Of a DNA stretch of 64,000 nucleotides, positions 1 to 7,820 are shown in pieces. The number at the start of each line of letters is the position of its first letter. Positions within the stretch are counted from its first letter, which is position 1. Source of the stretch: Candidatus Roizmanbacteria bacterium UBA1450 (GTDB taxonomy: Bacteria; Patescibacteriota; Microgenomatia; UBA1406; GWC2-37-13); contig DCTC01000001.1 in the NCBI GenBank assembly GCA_002329205.1, forward strand, positions 706,623-770,622, read 5' to 3'. A program made the translations under genes and the position numbers. The notes beneath the pieces are model-generated. The model did not search any database. It worked only from the letters and a program-made list of their open reading frames with translations, and was not told the origin of the DNA.

Positions 1-420
1 CAGATACCGTCACTCGGGGATATATTGACGTTTGCGATCCGTGCGTTTTTCGTGATAGCGGGACTTGCAGCACTTTTTTACATGCTCATTGGTGCGTTTG
101 CATGGGTGACATCAGGAGGGGATAAGGATGCGGTATCTGCGGCACGGGAGAAGATCCAGGCAGCAGTGATCGGGATGATACTTATTGTTGCGGTACTTGC
201 CATTATTTGGACATTGGAGCAGGTGATATTCAAGAGAAGAATTTGTCTTGGATTATCATGTCCTCTGACTCTCCCGGGTCTTATTGAGACAACGACTACA
301 GATACGAATTGTTGTACGTGTGTATCCAATACCGGAGGCTTGTGTACGGAAGTTGATGCAACTAATGGTTGTTCGGATATCGTTATCGATACCTTTGATC
401 CGAATCAGGTCTGTAAATAA
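1..420 (+). CDS. Mbov_0395-type pilin-like membrane protein, 5' end outside window
   Basis: The reading frame is open from base 1, so the start lies upstream and 139 residues are visible. Two hydrophobic segments flank a polar loop with the pattern SGGDKDAVSAAREKI, followed by a hydrophobic stretch. This arrangement is typical of the pilin-like, VirB2/TrbC-like small proteins (Mbov_0395 family) that are frequent in Patescibacteria. The C-terminal 50 residues are unusual, with a cluster of six or more cysteines that could form disulfides outside the membrane. A TTG at base 25 could be an internal start, but the frame reads on upstream. A terminator follows directly. A role in pili or a type IV secretion-like machine is inferred from the family. 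Confidence 0.6.
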   Translation, partial: QIPSLGDILTFAIRAFFVIAGLAALFYMLIGAFAWVTSGGDKDAVSAAREKIQAAVIGMILIVAVLAIIWTLEQVIFKRRICLGLSCPLTLPGLIETTTTDTNCCTCVSNTGGLCTEVDATNGCSDIVIDTFDPNQVCK

Positions 421-436
421 TTACATTGAACATCTT

Positions 437-470
437 AAACTGCTGTAGGGAAACCTGCAGCAGTTTTTTT
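437..470 (+). terminator. Rho-independent terminator
   Basis: A stem of about 12 base pairs (AAACTGCTG pairs with CAGCAGTTT, extended inward by TAGG/CCTG) closes a GAAA tetraloop and is followed by seven T residues. It separates the first pilin-like gene from the next one, so the two are probably separate transcripts or only partly coupled. Confidence 0.85.
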
Positions 471-513
471 GTGGTTATTGCTATTCAGTTTGTTTTCTTC
501 TACACTATATTCT

Positions 514-960
514 ATGTCAAAACAAGCTCTCAAACGATTAACGTCTTCGATCCTATTCTCAAGTTTTTTTCTAGCTCCGCTCAAAGTCTCGGCTCAGATC
601 AAAAACTGGGATGATTTGAACGGGGACGGTGTCCCGTACAGCGTTTCGAAGGATCCGGCTGACACTTGTCTTGTGAATGATGTGCCGACTCTGAAATGTC
701 TGGAAGTGGTTACCGGAAATCTAATGTTTATGACCAATGCACTGATTTTGCTTGTTTTATTTATCATGTTTGTCATAGGAAGCTACAAATATTTATTATC
801 GCTCGGAGATCCTTCAAAAGTCGAAGATGCGAAAAAGACATTTACCTGGGCCGTGATCGGTCTGGTTGTTTATGTCAGCTCGTACCTCATACTCTTTACG
901 ATAGATCAGCTGTTTTTGGGCGGCAACGGTGACATTTTCCGGTTCAGAATCGGAGAGTAA
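514..960 (+). CDS. Pilin-like membrane protein, Mbov_0395-like, with signal peptide
   Basis: The protein has 148 residues. A basic N-terminus and hydrophobic segment ending in an SAQ-type cleavage site look like a signal peptide. A short polar region with two cysteines (around DTCLVNDV and LKCLEVV) follows. Two membrane spans then flank the loop GDPSKVEDAKKTFTWAVIG, the same loop pattern as in the upstream protein. The ATG at 514 was chosen because an earlier possible start at 469 lies inside the T-tract of the terminator. The tandem arrangement suggests two pilin-like subunits of one surface or secretion structure. That is inferred from the family, and no assembly ATPase is visible in this window. 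Confidence 0.6.
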   Translation: MSKQALKRLTSSILFSSFFLAPLKVSAQIKNWDDLNGDGVPYSVSKDPADTCLVNDVPTLKCLEVVTGNLMFMTNALILLVLFIMFVIGSYKYLLSLGDPSKVEDAKKTFTWAVIGLVVYVSSYLILFTIDQLFLGGNGDIFRFRIGE

Positions 961-1110
961 TTATTTATCAGTGGGAGCAACCTGTATTACTTTGATACCT
1001 TCTTCGGGAATGGGAGACAAAGATGTATCTCTTGCTGTCACCCATGAATAGATCCCGTAAACGACCAAAGCAAGGACGACCGAAATGAGGATGATTTTCA
1101 GATTTTTCAT
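961..1110 (-). CDS. Small single-span membrane protein (49 aa)
   Basis: The start codon overlaps the stop of the upstream glycosyltransferase gene (ATGA), which indicates translational coupling. The 49-residue product has one N-terminal hydrophobic helix (residues 4-24) and a short polar tail ending in IQVAPTDK. The family is not recognised. Given the coupling it may be an accessory subunit or membrane partner of the glycosyltransferase, but this is inference. It ends base-to-base against the stop codon of the convergent pilin-like gene. Confidence 0.55.
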   Translation of the reverse strand: MKNLKIILISVVLALVVYGIYSWVTARDTSLSPIPEEGIKVIQVAPTDK

Positions 1111-2027
1111 ATATTGATTTTCTCCTTGATGGTGTAGTGGGGCCGGTTGAGGACTTCGAGGTAAATTTTGCTGATATATTCGCCTATGATACCGATCGTT
1201 ATAAGCTGTACCCCACCGATAAACATGACGCCGACAAAAAGACCGGTCCATCCGGTCACCCAGGGAATAGGAAGCAAGAATTTACCGATAATAGCGTAGA
1301 TCATGCCGATAAAACCTGCAGTCGCTGCAGCAAACCCCATATAACTTGCAATGCGGAGCGGTTTAACTGAAAAAGAGGTGATCCCGTCCATCGCAAAATT
1401 AATCATTTTGGATAGCGAATAATGAGTCTTTCCGGCGTGTCTTTTCTCTCGGACAAAATATACATATTCTTCGGGGTAGCCGCTCCATGCTACTAGTCCG
1501 CGAAGAAATGGTGAATGTTCTGGCAGCGCTTTTAGAAAGTCGACTACCTCCCGGTCAAGAAGCCGGTAGTCACCGACATCTTCGGGAATTTTCCGGTCAG
1601 ACATCGCATTCATAAAACGGTAGAAAAGTTGAGCCGTCAGTTTTTTAAAGAAACTATCTACATCACGTTTTTCCCGTTTGGCGTACACGATTTTTGCGCC
1701 CTTTTCCCATTTTTGAACCATTTCGGGAATAATATCAGGCGGATCCTGCATATCAGCATCCATTGTGATGACGGCATCTCCCTCGGCAAATCGATATCCG
1801 GCAACAAGAGCTGCCTGATGACCGAAGTTGCGGTTGAAGGAGAGCAATTTTATTCTTTTTTCTTTTTTTGCATGATCTTTAATGATTTCAGGAGTCCCGT
1901 CACGGGATCCGTCATTGACGAATAAAATTTCAAAATCAAACGTTTCAATTATCGGAACAAGTCTTTCAAGGAGAGGAGCAATATTGTCTTTTTCGTTGTA
2001 AACGGGAATAACGATTGAGAGAAGCAT
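1107..2027 (-). CDS. GT2 family glycosyltransferase, polyprenyl-phosphate type (GtrB/DPM1-like)
   Basis: The protein has 306 residues. The N-terminal GT-A domain has the expected VIPVYNE start, an NDGS motif (Asp39) for nucleotide binding and a metal-binding DAD at 90-92. Two C-terminal membrane helices lie at roughly 225-250 and 262-287. This layout matches enzymes that move a sugar from a nucleotide donor to polyprenyl phosphate at the inner face of the membrane, such as GtrB and related dolichol-phosphate-sugar synthases. Such lipid-linked sugars feed GT39/ArnT-type transferases like the one at 47042. The sugar cannot be told from sequence. The next gene overlaps by four bases. Confidence 0.85.
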   Translation of the reverse strand: MLLSIVIPVYNEKDNIAPLLERLVPIIETFDFEILFVNDGSRDGTPEIIKDHAKKEKRIKLLSFNRNFGHQAALVAGYRFAEGDAVITMDADMQDPPDIIPEMVQKWEKGAKIVYAKREKRDVDSFFKKLTAQLFYRFMNAMSDRKIPEDVGDYRLLDREVVDFLKALPEHSPFLRGLVAWSGYPEEYVYFVREKRHAGKTHYSLSKMINFAMDGITSFSVKPLRIASYMGFAAATAGFIGMIYAIIGKFLLPIPWVTGWTGLFVGVMFIGGVQLITIGIIGEYISKIYLEVLNRPHYTIKEKINI

Positions 2028-2105
2028 AAAGTTTGTCGGTAATCAATAAACAATTATGAGTATATTATAAAACAAATTTGATCACCGCGAAGCAATATTT
2101 TCTTG

Positions 2106-2175
2106 TTCCGGGGCCAGGAGTTGAACCTGGCCTAGGAGATTATGAGCCTCCTGTGCAGCCGTACACTACCCCGGA
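2106..2175 (-). tRNA. tRNA-Met (CAT)
   Basis: On the minus strand a 7-bp acceptor stem (TCCGGGG with CCCCGGA), a D arm with GTGT/GCAC, an anticodon arm with loop CTCATAA, a 4-base variable loop and a T arm CCAGG-TTCAACT-CCTGG can all be folded. The discriminator is A and CCA is not encoded. The T1-A72 pair and the lack of three G-C pairs at the base of the anticodon stem argue against an initiator. It is therefore elongator Met, or possibly tRNA-Ile2 if the C is converted to lysidine. Confidence 0.9.
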
Positions 2176-2242
2176 TAGAACGATAGAAGTTGCGGATACC
2201 CTGCAACTTGTTTCACAATTATACTTACTTTAGCTTGATCTG

Positions 2243-2587
2243 TCAATTTGGTTTGCCTGAAAAAACATCGAGCCATTGCTGATAATTGGGAATCGGTGTA
2301 GGCGTGGGAGTGAGTACTGTCGGAGTGGGGTTGGGGATCACCAGGATATATTCATTGGGTTTGTGCAGATTGAGCTTGTTCCTGACAATCTTTTCAAATT
2401 CATTGACGTCCTGAGTCTTGACCAGCTGTGTCTGCAGCTCGGTATTCCGTTTTTTTTCTTTCAGATACTCGTCCTTATAATCCTGGTAGAACTGCTGGTT
2501 TTTGCCATACTCGATAAGACTTCGCGTGAGTGAAGTGATGAAAAATAAAATCAGCAAAAAAAGGAGAGTTCGTTTGACCCGTTGCAT
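2243..2587 (-). CDS. Septum formation initiator (FtsL/DivIC family)
   Basis: The protein has 114 residues with one membrane span (about residues 6-24). A coiled-coil region follows (about 30-62, KEKKRNTELQTQLVKT), then the conserved short segment FEKIVRNKLNLHKPNEYILV that marks DivIC/FtsL proteins. A Pro/Thr-rich linker and a short C-terminal tail are typical of candidate-phyla versions. The family acts in the divisome, bridging FtsB/DivIC-type partners to septal peptidoglycan synthesis. A TAAACT box six bases before the ATG fits leaderless transcription. Confidence 0.8.
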   Translation of the reverse strand: MQRVKRTLLFLLILFFITSLTRSLIEYGKNQQFYQDYKDEYLKEKKRNTELQTQLVKTQDVNEFEKIVRNKLNLHKPNEYILVIPNPTPTVLTPTPTPIPNYQQWLDVFSGKPN

Positions 2588-2608
2588 ACCTAAAGTTTAA
2601 CATGAATC

Positions 2609-2680
2609 TGTCATTCCCGTGAAAACGGGAATCCTCAAAAAGGTTTGAACACTGGATTCCCGATCAGGTCAGGGATGACA
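2609..2680. repeat. Interspersed inverted-repeat element (TGTCATTCCCG... type)
   Basis: The 72-base element begins TGTCATTCCCG and ends AGGGATGACA, so the ends are imperfect inverted repeats. Internal arms CCCGTGAAAACGGG and GGATTCCCGATCAGG can fold into a second hairpin. It has no coding capacity and lies between the convergently spaced ends of divIC and yqeY control regions. It resembles the small palindromic intergenic elements (MITE- or REP-like) scattered through many bacterial genomes. No second copy was seen in this window. Confidence 0.6.
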
Positions 2681-2692
2681 CAAGGATAAGAC

Positions 2693-3130
2693 TTACTGCA
2701 GAGATTTTACGATCGCTGCAATGCGTGAAGATTCAGCTTCTGATTTGAGTTTGCCGATACACATACCGATCATTGCATTCGGATTCTTTTTGAACATTTC
2801 TTCATTTTGTGCGATGATTTCCTGTACTTTGGCTTTCAGTTCATCATCGGAGAGTTCCTTGGGCAGGTATACTGCGATTACATCGGCCTGAGCGGCATTT
2901 TCTGCTGCCAAGTCTTCGCGTCCGCCCTGTTTGAAAGCCTCAGCTGCCTCTTGCAGTTTTTTGGTTTCTTTGCGCAATACATCAACCACTTCTTCATTTG
3001 TAAGATCTTCATGTTTTTCGATTTCTTTGTTTTTGATCTGTGCTAAAATATAACGTAAGGTCTGCAGTTTGTTGGTATCTTTCGCCTTCATTGCAGCAAT
3101 CTGATCTGCCTGTATTGTTTGTTTTATCAT
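2693..3130 (-). CDS. GatB/YqeY domain-containing protein
   Basis: The protein has 145 residues, the usual length of stand-alone YqeY proteins. It shows the family pattern: a lysine-rich helical start (AMKAKDTNKLQTLRYILAQIKN), the central LRKETKKLQEAAEAFKQGGREDL segment in two halves, YLPKELSDDEL, and the C-terminal IGMCIGKLKSEAESSRIAAIV. The domain is the tRNA-binding C-terminal domain of GatB, and the free protein is thought to act in tRNA or amidotransferase contexts. A TATAAT box six bases upstream of the ATG fits a leaderless transcript. Confidence 0.9.
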   Translation of the reverse strand: MIKQTIQADQIAAMKAKDTNKLQTLRYILAQIKNKEIEKHEDLTNEEVVDVLRKETKKLQEAAEAFKQGGREDLAAENAAQADVIAVYLPKELSDDELKAKVQEIIAQNEEMFKKNPNAMIGMCIGKLKSEAESSRIAAIVKSLQ

Positions 3131-3146
3131 TTCACCATTATACTCT

Positions 3147-3548
3147 ATGAATTCACCAAAAAAAACCGATCTGTTTGAAAAAATAAAAGACTTTCAGTTG
3201 TCAGTACTGGCCAAAAAGCCAACTGCCCAAGACATGATGCATGAAGTACGGATGATGAATTTCAAAATCCGGCCGCTTTCAGGGAACGTAACAGACCTAG
3301 ATTTCGGGAATATGGAATTTATTGATGCTCTATGGAGTCTGGGAAAATTGGATGAGTTTTTCCGCACTGAATATCAGAATGTCACGGATGAAGAACAGGA
3401 TGCATTTTTCCGTCTGGTAGATGACATACGTCTGAATTTCCAACAACAGCTCAATAAAGCAAATATCGCAACGGTCGAGTTCGAGGAAGCACCGAAGCAA
3501 ATGTTTGAAGTTGAAATAATCAAAGATACCAATCTGAAAGTAAACTGA
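3147..3548 (+). CDS. Hypothetical protein upstream of exonuclease
   Basis: The product has 133 residues, is acidic and soluble, and has no signal peptide or membrane span. It is predicted to be mostly helical, with a segment DEFFRTEYQNVTDEEQDAFF that could be an amphipathic pair of helices. The family is not recognised. The stop is separated by one base from the ATG of the DEDD-type exonuclease gene, so the two form a tight operon and may act together in nucleic-acid processing (inference). The gene is divergent from yqeY across 16 bases. Confidence 0.6.
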   Translation: MNSPKKTDLFEKIKDFQLSVLAKKPTAQDMMHEVRMMNFKIRPLSGNVTDLDFGNMEFIDALWSLGKLDEFFRTEYQNVTDEEQDAFFRLVDDIRLNFQQQLNKANIATVEFEEAPKQMFEVEIIKDTNLKVN

Positions 3549-3549
3549 T

Positions 3550-4128
3550 ATGTCAAAATTTCCGCTCATTCTGGACCTTGAGACCAAACATACATTCAGA
3601 GAATTTGATGACCCGCAGAAGCTCGGGATATCAGTTGTGGCTGTCTACAATTATGCGGATGATCAAGGGCAGGTATTCACCGAACAGGAGTTGAATAATC
3701 TTTTTCCTTTGCTTGAGAACGCATCATATATCATCGGCTACAATAGCCGGACATTCGATCTTCCGGTTCTCCAGGCGTATTATCCCGGGAAAGTGGATTC
3801 ACTTTCTCAATTTGATATCCTGGATTCCATCCGTGAGAAGATTGGCCGCCGTATCGGCCTGAATGATGTCGCATTTGCGACACTCAATGAGAAGAAGACC
3901 GGACACGGACTTATGGCTATTGACTACTACAAAGAAGGGAAGTGGGAAGAACTGAAAAAGTACTGTCTGGACGATGTCATGGTGACAAAGAAGCTCTTTG
4001 ATTACGGTATCGAGAACAAGGAAATCTTCTATATGAATGAGATGGGAAAAGTCTCCATTCCTGTAGATTGGCAGAAGTATATGGAGGACTCAGGAAATGA
4101 TCAGACTGAGCTCACGTTGCCCTTTTGA
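3550..4128 (+). CDS. DEDDy-type 3'-5' exonuclease, RNase H-like fold
   Basis: The protein has 192 residues and shows the three exonuclease motifs. ExoI is LDLETK (Asp and Glu metal ligands, residues 9 and 11). ExoII is around IIGYNSRTFDLP. ExoIII is KKYCLDDVMVTKKLF with the Tyr-x3-Asp spacing of the DEDDy class. It resembles the proofreading domain of B-family DNA polymerases and YprB-like stand-alone nucleases. The likely activity is 3'-5' trimming of single-stranded DNA or RNA, but the substrate is unknown. It is co-transcribed with the preceding unknown gene. Confidence 0.7.
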   Translation: MSKFPLILDLETKHTFREFDDPQKLGISVVAVYNYADDQGQVFTEQELNNLFPLLENASYIIGYNSRTFDLPVLQAYYPGKVDSLSQFDILDSIREKIGRRIGLNDVAFATLNEKKTGHGLMAIDYYKEGKWEELKKYCLDDVMVTKKLFDYGIENKEIFYMNEMGKVSIPVDWQKYMEDSGNDQTELTLPF

Positions 4129-4163
4129 AAACTCTCAAGAATTGGTATAATAGCCGATATTAA

Positions 4164-4235
4164 TCCCCGATAGCTCAACGGTAGAGCAGGAAGCTGTTAA
4201 CTTCAAGGTTCGAGGTTCGAATCCTCGTCGGGGAG
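4164..4235 (+). tRNA. tRNA-Asn (GTT), integration target
   Basis: All arms fold: acceptor TCCCCGA/TCGGGGA, D arm GCTC/GAGC, anticodon loop CTGTTAA (GTT), and T arm CGAGG-TTCGAAT-CCTCG. The discriminator G is as expected for Asn. A TATAAT box at 4146-4151 drives it. The 3' half also encodes, on the other strand, the end of the serine recombinase gene, so the tRNA is the probable attachment site of the island to its right. The tRNA remains intact. Confidence 0.93.
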
Positions 4236-5729
4236 CCCACTTGTTCTTACTCGAACTGATCCATTCTCAATCAGTTCTTTCAGATCGTTAGAAAGCGCAT
4301 ATTTTACTATTCTATCTCCATTTATTGTAAATCTTTTGAAAAAGAGATTGAGGTATTTTCGCTTAAGAGGAGGAGTAGCCATTTTATACGCAGTTCCAAT
4401 ATTTTCAGCAAGGGATAATATTTTTTCTAAAATCCTTAGTCCTTGTGAGTAGTCCTTATTTACATTCTTCATCTCTTCTTCAATCTCCTTCAGTTCGTTT
4501 TCATACCGCTCATATATCCGTTGAAATACTTCAGGTGTAAGTGTCTTGTGTACAAACCTATCATCTTCTGTCTCTCTCATTGCTTTTTCAACTTTTGATT
4601 TCTCTAATTGTAACCTTCTGGTTTCACTGTCCTGATTCCTTCTATTGTCCTCCAATATCTTCATAGCTGTATCTCTCACATGATCCGTGTACTTTTTACT
4701 CAATTCGATTTTTTCAAATATTCTTTCTACTTTTTCTTCAAGTTTATATACATCTGCATAGGTGCTTCCCTTGCAAGAGGAACAGAAATAGAAGTCATAG
4801 ATATTGCCGTTTTTTTTCTTGTGTTTTTCCGCCCAGTATCTACTACCGCACTCACTACAATACAAGAAGCCACGGAGCAAGTAATTGTGTTTTCGTTTGC
4901 GTGAGGCATACTGATTGTGGGAGTCGAGAACCAATTGGACTTTATTGAATAATGATTTTTCAATAAGGTGGGGATGATTCCCTTTGTATTCCTGTTTTTT
5001 CCATGTAAATGTACCAATATAGAATTTATCTCTCAAGAAATTGTTGAGAGTACTCACATGTATTTTATTCCCACGGGGAGAGATGATCCCTTTCTTATTG
5101 AGGAAATCTGCAAGGTCTTTAATGCTGTAATTCCCAGTACTGTACATCTCGAAGACTTTTTTCATATATGAAGCTGTCTGTTCATCAAAGTCTATGATTT
5201 TCTTATCTAGCGTAGAGAGAGGAGAGGGATTGTCTACATTTTTGTATCCGAGTGGGGGAAGCCCTCCTGGATACCATCCTAGACGTGCTTTTTCTTCCAT
5301 TACCTTACTTGTTTTTCTGCCTGTTATTTGGGATTGAAAAGCATTTACAGAGGCGATAATAGTATCAATGAGATTCCCTTCAGGACTATCATCAATCATA
5401 GGCTGACTGATTGATATGAGCTTTACATCATTCTTCTTTAGGATTGATTTTATGGTGAGATGATCAAGGGTATTGCGTGCCAGTCGATCAGTATCCTGAA
5501 TAAGGATAGCGTTTATATCTCCAAGATCCTGACAACGTGAGAGGAGTTCTTTGAGTGCAGGTCGGTTTAAATTAGTTGCTGATTTTCCTTCATCTTTGTA
5601 TATTCCTGTAATCTGATATCCGTTGTCCTTTGCCCATTTGGAACAGATTTTCTCTTGAGTCTCAATACTCTTTCCGTTGTCTGCTTGTTCTTCTGTCGAT
5701 ACTCGTGCATATATAACAGCTTTATTCAT
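4203..5729 (-). CDS. Large serine recombinase (integrase), C-terminus encoded by the tRNA gene
   Basis: The protein has 508 residues. The N-terminal resolvase domain carries the nucleophile Ser11 in YARVSTEEQ and an IQDTDRLARN helix. A recombinase domain lies at about 165-275. A zinc ribbon (CSECGSRYW then CSSC, about 290-325), a long coiled coil (about 335-430) and a short C-terminal part follow. This is the architecture of phiC31/TP901-type integrases. The last ten residues (LPDEDSNLEP) and the stop codon come from the antisense of tRNA-Asn, so integration rebuilt the 3' end of the gene. Its start overlaps the stop of the upstream excisionase-like gene (ATGA). Confidence 0.93.
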   Translation of the reverse strand: MNKAVIYARVSTEEQADNGKSIETQEKICSKWAKDNGYQITGIYKDEGKSATNLNRPALKELLSRCQDLGDINAILIQDTDRLARNTLDHLTIKSILKKNDVKLISISQPMIDDSPEGNLIDTIIASVNAFQSQITGRKTSKVMEEKARLGWYPGGLPPLGYKNVDNPSPLSTLDKKIIDFDEQTASYMKKVFEMYSTGNYSIKDLADFLNKKGIISPRGNKIHVSTLNNFLRDKFYIGTFTWKKQEYKGNHPHLIEKSLFNKVQLVLDSHNQYASRKRKHNYLLRGFLYCSECGSRYWAEKHKKKNGNIYDFYFCSSCKGSTYADVYKLEEKVERIFEKIELSKKYTDHVRDTAMKILEDNRRNQDSETRRLQLEKSKVEKAMRETEDDRFVHKTLTPEVFQRIYERYENELKEIEEEMKNVNKDYSQGLRILEKILSLAENIGTAYKMATPPLKRKYLNLFFKRFTINGDRIVKYALSNDLKELIENGSVRVRTSGLPDEDSNLEP

Positions 5730-5911
5730 GATGTTCCTTCTCTGATAATATTATTAATATCTTCCTTTTTATACCTTCTGTCTCTTCTCTTCCCGACTCT
5801 GACGGCTTTTAGATAGTTATTGTTGTCCCAGCGTCTTAATGTATCTTTACTAACATTCAACATTGTTGCGGCTTGGGTTATTGTTAATAATTCAGTATTT
5901 AATTTTGACAT
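5726..5911 (-). CDS. Excisionase-like HTH protein (HTH_17/MerR-like)
   Basis: The product has 61 residues and is almost entirely a winged HTH: LLTITQAATMLNVSKDTLRRW, then a basic wing KRRDRRYKKEDI. This is the pattern of helix-turn-helix excisionases and DNA-bending accessory proteins. The start at 5911 was chosen over one 63 bases upstream because the HTH begins directly after it and a TATTCT box lies 10 bases before it. The gene overlaps the recombinase by four bases, which points to a coupled recombinase/directionality-factor pair. Confidence 0.8.
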   Translation of the reverse strand: MSKLNTELLTITQAATMLNVSKDTLRRWDNNNYLKAVRVGKRRDRRYKKEDINNIIREGTS

Positions 5912-5962
5912 GTTATGATTTAGAATAAGTATGTTTGCATAACTAAATATAAGACAGTAAAT

Positions 5963-7048
5963 ATGAAAATTCAAGATGTAGATATTGATGGAGATAAACT
6001 GATTTTATTACTCTTATACTTAAATCGGTTTTCTTCAGAGGATTTTAACTTTCATTTTATTGGAGCAGATAGACACTATGTTATAGAACGCTTATTGAAG
6101 TTTGAAAGAGGTTTAGAATTGGACAATTTTACCTTCTCCGCAAGTCAGCAATTGATGCAATACTGGGGTACTCGAAAAAAAGAAGATACCAAAAAGATAC
6201 TTTCATTAAAAAGTATGTATGATTTTAAATTCATAATTGCCAGTTTGGTATTAGCAAATCATCCATTCTTACAGGAGAGAATAAAGCGATTACGAGTAGA
6301 TTTGGGCTATGTTGATAAGTGCGAACCAAAAACGGCGAAGGACTACTACTATATGACCAAAAATAAGCCAGTAAAAGACAAGCTAAATGAGTTATTTCAG
6401 GTATTAATAAATGTCAATAGGGAGAGATGGGAATCTCCGATTGAAGGTTGGATCGTAACAGGAAAATTTCTATTGCCCTATGTATCTTACACAAATGATG
6501 TCTGTGTAAAAGAAGCAATCAGTAAAAGGGAAGTAGCAAAGCCCAAAAAAAAGAAGAGTTTGATGGAATTAACCAGTATGTTTGATGATGAAAGCTTTAA
6601 AAAAATACAAGATATGCAGGAGAGAGGTAAATATCCAAGTCTTCTAATAAAAGCCCAACTTAAAAAAGAAGAACTAATTGATCTTATAGAGATCCATTGG
6701 GACGACATTGAAAAGCAAATGAAAAATACACTTTCTGATTTCGCTGACGTGCTACCACGTCCAGATGATATGCAAGAGTTTCTAATAAAGCACTATATAT
6801 GGCAATCAAAAAAAATATACAAGATGAACTATAAAGATATTGTTCAAGACATCGAAAAAGGTTTGTTTTTTTCAAAAATTGCCCAGGAATTTTCATCCCG
6901 TAAAAAGCTCGAAAATTTGTATAAAAGGATATTCCCTGATCATTTTGAATCTATGGATTTGACCTACAAAACAAGAAGACTTCAAAATATTGTGTACTAT
7001 ATTGACTCGCAATACTATAAGCGAGTTGAGTGCTTGCCAAATAAATAG
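5963..7048 (+). CDS. Hypothetical island protein (361 aa), divergent from excisionase
   Basis: A soluble, lysine-rich, mostly helical protein with no recognisable catalytic motif. A basic run AKPKKKKSLME near residue 195 separates an N-terminal half from a C-terminal half rich in short helices. The family is not recognised. It is divergent from the excisionase/recombinase pair over about 50 bases, and a TATAAG box ends nine bases before the ATG. The position and size would suit a replication or regulatory protein of the element, but nothing in the sequence proves this. Confidence 0.6.
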   Translation: MKIQDVDIDGDKLILLLLYLNRFSSEDFNFHFIGADRHYVIERLLKFERGLELDNFTFSASQQLMQYWGTRKKEDTKKILSLKSMYDFKFIIASLVLANHPFLQERIKRLRVDLGYVDKCEPKTAKDYYYMTKNKPVKDKLNELFQVLINVNRERWESPIEGWIVTGKFLLPYVSYTNDVCVKEAISKREVAKPKKKKSLMELTSMFDDESFKKIQDMQERGKYPSLLIKAQLKKEELIDLIEIHWDDIEKQMKNTLSDFADVLPRPDDMQEFLIKHYIWQSKKIYKMNYKDIVQDIEKGLFFSKIAQEFSSRKKLENLYKRIFPDHFESMDLTYKTRRLQNIVYYIDSQYYKRVECLPNK

Positions 7049-7121
7049 CATGTAAAACGTTTTGCATAAATTCATTTAGCTACAGGCTATTATTGCAGTG
7101 ATAAAAATTACTGCTGCAATA

Positions 7122-7370
7122 ATGAAAAATAATGTAAAACAGTACAAAATTAAAGATTTTTACGGCGCATGTGTTTTAAGAACTCTAGGGTTTGAAATTC
7201 AAGAACTTGATCGTACTCCTCATGACTTTGTTAACTTCGTTTTTTTAGATCCTGACCAAAAAGCAAAGAAAGTTCTTTCAGACTATTGGAACCACAATAT
7301 ACAAGTTGATGCCCGTGCTATGGTCGAAGCGATTAATGAGCTTAAGACACGACTGTATTCAAGGACATGA
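7122..7370 (+). CDS. DUF5659-like protein
   Basis: The product has 82 residues. It matches the DUF5659 pattern from memory: YKIKDFYGACVLRTLGFEI, a central FVFLDPDQKAKKVLSDYW, and a C-terminal helix ending LKTRLYS. The domain is small, has no known function and is common in mobile elements. A GTG at 7098 in the same frame is possible, but it lies only four bases after a TATTAT box, so the ATG at 7122 is preferred. A short inverted repeat (ATTGCAG...CTGCAAT) covers the region before the ATG and could be an operator. The stop overlaps the next start (ATGA). Confidence 0.6.
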   Translation: MKNNVKQYKIKDFYGACVLRTLGFEIQELDRTPHDFVNFVFLDPDQKAKKVLSDYWNHNIQVDARAMVEAINELKTRLYSRT

Positions 7371-7561
7371 AAAAAAGAGATTTATTTCTGGAAAGGTTGA
7401 CGGAGTTATTGGTGGAGCAGGTGATGGAAAGGAACAAGCCTTTATCTATTAAAAGTTCATTACATGTTTATGGAAATCCAAACAGTCGACTCAATCGACA
7501 AAATGGTAACAGGACTTATAAGGAGAAGTCCCAAAATAAGACTCCTGACGTTGTTTCGTAA
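7367..7561 (+). CDS. Small hypothetical protein, coupled to DUF5659 gene
   Basis: A 64-residue basic protein whose start overlaps the DUF5659 stop codon (ATGA), so it is probably translated by coupling. The first 30 residues form a likely amphipathic helix (DLFLERLTELLVEQVMERN), and the rest is polar and low in structure. The family is not recognised. A second open frame begins inside it in another phase (7464), so the pair could be one gene split by a frameshift or two overlapping genes. Confidence 0.4.
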   Translation: MKKRDLFLERLTELLVEQVMERNKPLSIKSSLHVYGNPNSRLNRQNGNRTYKEKSQNKTPDVVS

Positions 7562-7790
7562 GTCTAGGTCAGTGGAGTGTATTTCATGGATTGGGGATTT
7601 TACACTAATCGCTCATCTTATTAGTTTGATAGTTAAAAATACTGGGAACAAGGTAAACCGCTGGGGAATACGAAAAGCAATAAATGAATCAGAAGAGTTG
7701 AGAGCACTTGAAAAGTGGGAGAAGACAGAGACGATAGACGAACTGATCCGTATGCAAAAACTATCTGTAGCGCAAATGAAAAAGAAGTAA
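7464..7790 (+). CDS. Hypothetical protein overlapping the previous gene
   Basis: The frame gives 108 residues from 7464, or 95 from the ATG at 7503. It is basic at the start, has a hydrophobic patch WIGDFTLIAHLISLIV and a charged C-terminus, and carries no signal peptide or known motif. It overlaps the upstream frame by up to 98 bases. The helical, charged C-terminal part looks like coding sequence, but the N-terminal part may be out of frame with its true start. Function unknown. Confidence 0.4.
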   Translation: MFMEIQTVDSIDKMVTGLIRRSPKIRLLTLFRKSRSVECISWIGDFTLIAHLISLIVKNTGNKVNRWGIRKAINESEELRALEKWEKTETIDELIRMQKLSVAQMKKK

Positions 7791-7820
7791 TTCCTTCTAT
7801 TTGTGCACTGAAAATTTCAT

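Noticed and set aside
3139..3150. TATACT box as a leaderless promoter of the gene at 3147
   Set aside because: It is only two bases from the ATG. On the other strand the same bases form TATAAT at the proper distance from the yqeY start.
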